From the NCBI RefSeq assembly GCF_000245735.1, contig NZ_AHTH01000018.1:1-54199 (forward strand): DNA of 54,199 nt, in the 5' to 3' direction. Shown here in pieces: positions 50,870 through 54,199 of this stretch. The DNA is from Alishewanella jeotgali KCTC 22429 (GTDB lineage Bacteria > Pseudomonadota > Gammaproteobacteria > Enterobacterales > Alteromonadaceae). Every line of letters begins with the position of its first letter. The first letter of the stretch is position 1. The notes under the pieces were generated by a model. The model saw nothing but the letters and a program-made list of their open reading frames with translations, made no database searches and had not been told where the DNA came from. The translations under genes and the position numbers were made by a program.

Positions 50870-51649
50870 TCAGCACAACGCTACAGGTCGAACTGAAAAA
50901 CTTAGCTCATATTCCATAACGCGTACACTTGGCACCTGACTTACAGCATAACGTAATTTTGTGGGTATCTCTGAGGCAACAATAATACCTCTGACATCTT
51001 TACCATTAGCCAAATGTTTTTTAACCCACCCCATATATCTTAAAATCTGGCCCAACGTCGCGTCAGGTCCCCGACCAAGCTTCAATTCAAGAACAACGAA
51101 ATTTCCAAAGTCATCAAGGGCTAGGATATCTATAGGGCCAACATCTGTTTGAAACTCTACACCGTCTCTACCATCATGACTGAGGTAGATAGACAGCTTT
51201 GAATCAAATACATTCAACTTTGGTAGGTTCTTTGCCAAATAGTCACGCAAATGGCTCTCTAAAGCGAAAAGTGAGCTCTCAACTGAAGCGTCACTTACTA
51301 ATTGAATTTCAGAATCTTCATTACCCTCAACAACCCTCACACCGTAAAGGCCCTCCTCCTTGATATAAATCTCCCACGTGCCGTGAATAGATGGGTTATA
51401 GGGTGCTACACGGCCTCGCCCGGTATTAAACAAAAAGTCATGATCCCCTAAGCAAACCCTGGGCCTCTTATTTTCTTGGTAGTGAATACGCGATGGATGA
51501 TTGACTGAAGAGGATATGATTGAGCACGTTAATGATGACTCATTTATCTCACCATACACAGATCTTACGTGCTGCTTTATTTCAGAGTAGGTAGCCTCTC
51601 GCCCAATACTCAAAGCCGCTTCCTTAACCATTTCCCAAATTGCGGGCAT
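50870..51649 (-). CDS. NucS/DUF91-like PD-(D/E)XK nuclease with N-terminal winged helix
   Basis: 259 aa, RBS AAGGAG before ATG. Residues about 1-75 look like a winged-helix DNA-binding domain (EMVKEAALSIGREATYSEIKQHV). Residues about 125-245 resemble the NucS/DUF91 nuclease fold: LRDYLAKNLPKLN, VGPIDILALDDFGNFVVLELKLGRGPDATLGQILRYMGWV, with the Asp (IDILALD), Glu-x-Lys (ELK) and Gln (GQILRY) of the PD-(D/E)XK site. Could act in repair, restriction or phage defence. Single gene; AT-rich neighbourhood suggests transfer. Confidence 0.75.
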   Translation of the reverse strand: MPAIWEMVKEAALSIGREATYSEIKQHVRSVYGEINESSLTCSIISSSVNHPSRIHYQENKRPRVCLGDHDFLFNTGRGRVAPYNPSIHGTWEIYIKEEGLYGVRVVEGNEDSEIQLVSDASVESSLFALESHLRDYLAKNLPKLNVFDSKLSIYLSHDGRDGVEFQTDVGPIDILALDDFGNFVVLELKLGRGPDATLGQILRYMGWVKKHLANGKDVRGIIVASEIPTKLRYAVSQVPSVRVMEYELSFSVRPVALC

Positions 51650-51877
51650 ATAACTTATCTCCTTAGCCTGGATTTTTAGAATGTTGAATTATTCTCAATA
51701 ATCATTAATCGCAAATGCCCAACAGGCGAGATTTTGACGATGCTTATGAACATGTGAATATCAACATGCCGGAGTTCGCTACTAAAAAATGGTTAATAAG
51801 CAGTTCATGTTATTAACAAAAGGACTCTGCAACTTGAAATTGAGCCATAACCAACCTTTAGCCAACCAGCATCAATT

Positions 51878-52110
51878 TTGTTAAAACTTTGCCAGCAATC
51901 GGACAAGTCTGCAAAGTATAATTTTCAGCACATTACAGATTTTCCGACAAAAATAAGCCCGTGTATAAAGTTAAGTCGTAACAGGCGTCTGGATAGGCGT
52001 ACTTTTTTAAATCGCAGCTGGCGTCTCCGGTACGCCAGCATACCGGAGACGGGACGCGGTGCGGCTTAGACGTAAGAAAGCAAAAAAGCCGCTATTAAAA
52101 GCGGCTTTTT
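51878..52110. repeat. Structured repeat, copy 1 (left of the toxin-antitoxin locus)
   Basis: About 233 bp. Starts TTGTTAA-A-ACTTTGCC; a conserved hairpin ACTTTGC...GCAAAGT follows, then a variable part, then a core of about 110 bp (51980-52090) almost identical to 54074-54185. The core holds a perfect 10-bp stem GTCTCCGGTA/TACCGGAGAC. It ends in the terminator AGCCGCT/AGCGGCT (52087-52106) with T or A runs on both sides. Confidence 0.85.
52087..52110. terminator. Bidirectional terminator at the end of repeat 1
   Basis: Stem AGCCGCT/AGCGGCT with loop ATTAAA, five T to the right and six A to the left. It lies 54 bp past the toxin stop on the minus strand. Confidence 0.8.
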
Positions 52111-52163
52111 CGGAATTTGGATTTACCGAATATCTAACGCAATTAAGTTGTTACACATTCAAA

Positions 52164-52637
52164 TCAAGCCAAACTTGGCTTTTGTCTGCCGCAGGAATTC
52201 AAACGTATTAATACATTGAACACCGAACTGTTTACAGATATTAGGTACCTTAACTTTCTTCGTCGCGTCACTAACCAAACTTTCATGCGTTACAACTATA
52301 GCGCCGCTCGACATCGCTTTAGCAATTAACCAAGGGTCCGCTTTTGATCTCGATTAGCAGGGTTAAAGTTTTGCCCCATCACATACTCAATGATTTGCAC
52401 AAAAGCCGTTTGGGTGGCATCATCATCGTTAGCAATAAACTGGCCTTTACGGGCTTCAACCCATTCCGCTAACTCGTCATTACCCTCTTTCAGCTCTCGA
52501 CCAATCATATCAATACTACCCGCTATACCGGCCGCAAATTGGTGATCTAACCAAGACCAATAGGCGGGGCAAAAATCCATGCTGTAGTAGCTGTTTTTAG
52601 CTTCGATATAGGTGTTTGCATCCAGCAGATAAATCAA
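52164..52637 (-). pseudogene. DUF4411 PIN-like toxin, frameshifted
   Basis: Starts TTG at 52637 (GGAG 9 nt upstream), overlapping the antitoxin stop by 4 bp. Frame 1 gives 103 aa: MIYLLDANTYIEAKNSYY with the PIN Asp, ending at 52326. The family continues in another frame as ADPWLIAKAMSSGAIVVTHES (landmark DPWLIAKA) to a TGA at 52164, total about 157 aa, the normal length. The shift is one A missing in a run of four near 52352. DUF4411 proteins are PIN-type RNase toxins next to XRE/ImmA antitoxins. Truncated form lacks the second half of the active site. Confidence 0.8.
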
Positions 52638-53773
52638 AACCCAAGCTCCTGCGCGAATTTAGTCACGTTGGCTGGTTTCATTCCAAGCAGCCAAGCAGCA
52701 TCACGCAACAACAACTTACCATTCAACGCTTCACTGACAACGGCCTTAGAAAACAGCTGACTAATTTGCGCCTTTTTGGTTTTAAAATAGCCTGGGCTAC
52801 TACCGCTAGCTTCGCGCTCTTTAAATGCTTCTCTTTGCGCCTTAATGAAGGCTCCGTATTCACCCTGGCTAATCAATGCCAGCGTTAATGCTTTCCGCGC
52901 CAAGGCCAAGGGGCTAACATGAAAATGCGCTTCTAACTCAGGTAGGTTTTGTTGCCAGTTATCAACGTCGATGTGCCAACGCGCCCGGAATTCATCAGTA
53001 GGAACGAGTAACTCAGCTGCCACCGCGTTACAAAAACGCTCTTCCGCGCGATGACTGTTAGCATCGCCATCAGAAAGGCCGGTTTGCCCTATCCAGATAT
53101 GGCATAGCTCATGGATAAGGGTAAACAATCGGGCACCGGGTGCATCAGCATGATTGACGAAGATAATTGGCGCAAACTCATCACACATCGCAAAACCACG
53201 GAATTCATCGACACTAAAAGGTCTGCTGTGATGTCCAAGACTAGATTGCCTCATCACCAAAATACCAAGCGCTTCGATTCGCTCTACTAAATCGCGGTAG
53301 TAGTCGTCCCAAGAACCCCGCTTTGGGTGAGGTGGAATGTTAAGCTTATTGCGCATATCTGCCACAACAGCTGCCACCCCATCTTCAATTCGGAAGCTCC
53401 CGACAATACTGATAGGCTCTAGCAGCTGATTACGGGCATAGTCGCGGTACCAGTCCTGACATTCCAGCATATTCTTGAGTAAATCCATCAGCTCAGTACT
53501 TGGACGCTTTAACTCTGCGGAATCCACAGTGCGTAAATCAGGGATCGGTAGATTTTCAACAGGAGGCTGGCTTAAAAACAGGAAACCAAAAGGCACATGA
53601 GCTTTATTGGCAAACGTCATTGCCTGCACGAAGGTAATATCCCGCTCGCCAGCTTCCCATTCACTGACTTTTTCTTCAGTCACATTCAATTTGCGCGCAA
53701 ATTCAGGCAAAGCATAGCCGGAACGCTCGCGCGCCCATGTCAGCATAGCTTTGTTGATTTTTGCGTTATTCAT
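52634..53773 (-). CDS. XRE-ImmA/IrrE antitoxin-type regulator
   Basis: 379 aa from ATG 53773 with AGGTGG upstream; GTG 53782 lies in that RBS. N-terminal XRE helix-turn-helix (LPEFARKLNVTEEKVSEWEAGERDITFVQAMTFA, landmark VTEEKVSEWEAGERD), then an ImmA/IrrE zinc metallopeptidase domain with HELCHIW (HExxH) and a distal Glu in EERFCNAVAAELLVP. Such fusions pair with DUF4411 toxins and repress their operon. Overlaps the toxin start by 4 bp. Confidence 0.88.
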   Translation of the reverse strand: MNNAKINKAMLTWARERSGYALPEFARKLNVTEEKVSEWEAGERDITFVQAMTFANKAHVPFGFLFLSQPPVENLPIPDLRTVDSAELKRPSTELMDLLKNMLECQDWYRDYARNQLLEPISIVGSFRIEDGVAAVVADMRNKLNIPPHPKRGSWDDYYRDLVERIEALGILVMRQSSLGHHSRPFSVDEFRGFAMCDEFAPIIFVNHADAPGARLFTLIHELCHIWIGQTGLSDGDANSHRAEERFCNAVAAELLVPTDEFRARWHIDVDNWQQNLPELEAHFHVSPLALARKALTLALISQGEYGAFIKAQREAFKEREASGSSPGYFKTKKAQISQLFSKAVVSEALNGKLLLRDAAWLLGMKPANVTKFAQELGF

Positions 53774-53973
53774 TAATTCCACCTTTCAAGCAAAATGCTC
53801 AAACCGCCCCAAAATTATAAACTGCTGTAACTTCCGGCGCTATGCTCAATTAATCAGCATTCCAAGTATATGTCAGGCTAGGATACATTATTGCCATCAT
53901 CTCAGTTTTGACACCATAAAGGAAATCTTGACCAGGCACCTCATAGTCAACCTTTATAGCAGTTGTATAAGTC
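53774..53973. other. Upstream region of the toxin-antitoxin operon
   Basis: 200 bp that should hold the operon promoter and the XRE operator. AT-rich; no clear palindrome stood out by eye. Confidence 0.4.
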
Positions 53974-54199
53974 TTGTTAAGACTTTGCCTGCATCCATGC
54001 GAGTCCGCAAAGTATAATTTCAGAATATTACTGGCTGTCTGCCAAAATGCGCGGATGTTTCAGACTGAGTAGCAACAGGCGTCTGGATAGGCGTACTTTT
54101 TTAAATCGCAGATGGCGTCTCCGGTACGCCAGCATACCGGAGACGGGGCGCGGTGCGGCTTAGACGTAAGAACGCAAAAAGCCGCTTTCAAAGCGGCTT
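53974..54199. repeat. Structured repeat, copy 2 (right of the toxin-antitoxin locus)
   Basis: At least 226 bp, cut by the window edge. Same orientation as copy 1. Starts TTGTTAAGACTTTGCC, keeps the ACTTTGC...GCAAAGT hairpin with a different loop, and the core at 54074-54185 with the GTCTCCGGTA/TACCGGAGAC stem. It ends in an AGCCGCT/AGCGGCT hairpin. Confidence 0.85.

Larger units (their letters stand above)
51650..52163. other. Gene-poor stretch before repeat 1 and toxin 3' end
   Basis: 51650-51877 is AT-rich with no gene seen. Repeat 1 fills 51878-52110 and the broken toxin gene ends at 52164. Short ORFs in this stretch look accidental. Confidence 0.5.

Noticed and set aside
51718..52110. 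Possible integron attC site (GCCCAAC near 51718; TTAGAC near the end of each repeat)
   Set aside because: No matching GTTRRRY partner at the right distance, no integrase, and the genes lie on mixed sides of the sites. Cassette-array origin stays only a suggestion.
1..54199. CRISPR array, tRNA, rRNA or prophage
   Set aside because: No regularly spaced repeats, no cloverleaf or rRNA segments, and no phage structural genes were seen on either strand.

Overview
The window reads as chromosome of a heterotrophic gammaproteobacterium, probably an Alteromonadales/Chromatiaceae-type genus such as Rheinheimera, Arsukibacterium or Alishewanella. This is inferred from the gene content (many TonB receptors, pectate lyase, glrK-glrG-glrR, cydAB, bacterioferritin pair) and protein style; there is no rRNA to confirm it. 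Gene density is high. No tRNA, rRNA or CRISPR array is visible.

Layout. (1) 1-4.8 kb: a zinc module of an AztD-like periplasmic lipoprotein, a ZnuD-like TonB receptor with very His-rich loops and a ZIP transporter, with three Zur-box-like palindromes. (2) 4.8-6.6 kb: an iron block with a Fur box on a strong promoter, a predicted ~90-nt RyhB-like sRNA ending in a classic terminator, an unknown 200-aa gene, and convergently two overlapping bacterioferritin genes. The sRNA can pair over the start codon of the second. (3) 6.7-19.7 kb: mostly ordinary genes: S10 carboxypeptidase, MepM-like endopeptidase, pectate lyase, amidohydrolase, HPF, TrmH-type methyltransferase, cysM, EamA exporter, PhoX-like phosphatase and ElaA. 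(4) 19.7-27.2 kb: two Fur-box TonB receptors, one with PepSY/DUF2271/DUF4198 partners, and a 2OG-Fe(II) oxygenase. (5) 27.2-34.5 kb: thioesterases, gamma-glutamyltransferase, DUF2288 and glrK-glrG-glrR, preceded by a 62-codon membrane-protein gene with a near-consensus sigma-54 promoter and GlrR-like upstream sites.

(6) 34.5-41.1 kb: adenosine deaminase and two convergent chemoreceptor genes. The intergenic terminator between the receptors has been split and duplicated by a decayed IS1182-type element. (7) 41.3-48.8 kb: an FNR box and an 18-bp palindrome precede a GbsR/MarR regulator and cydAB. A 4.4-kb block (TonB receptor plus PhoD-like phosphatase) lies between intact cydB and a 75-bp second copy of the cydB 3' end, which still carries the likely original terminator. 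(8) 48.8-54.2 kb: accessory tail with a PH-domain/lipoprotein pair, VOC protein, unknown protein, NucS-like nuclease, and an XRE-ImmA/DUF4411 toxin-antitoxin pair (toxin frameshifted) flanked by two copies of a structured ~230-bp repeat.

Common themes are metal homeostasis (Zur and Fur sites, four TonB receptors, bacterioferritin, a putative iron sRNA) and regulation of the envelope and respiration. The most novel signals are the sRNA-bacterioferritin pairing, the sigma-54 microprotein, the cydB-end duplication and the repeat pair around the toxin-antitoxin locus. All of this was read by eye, with no database search.
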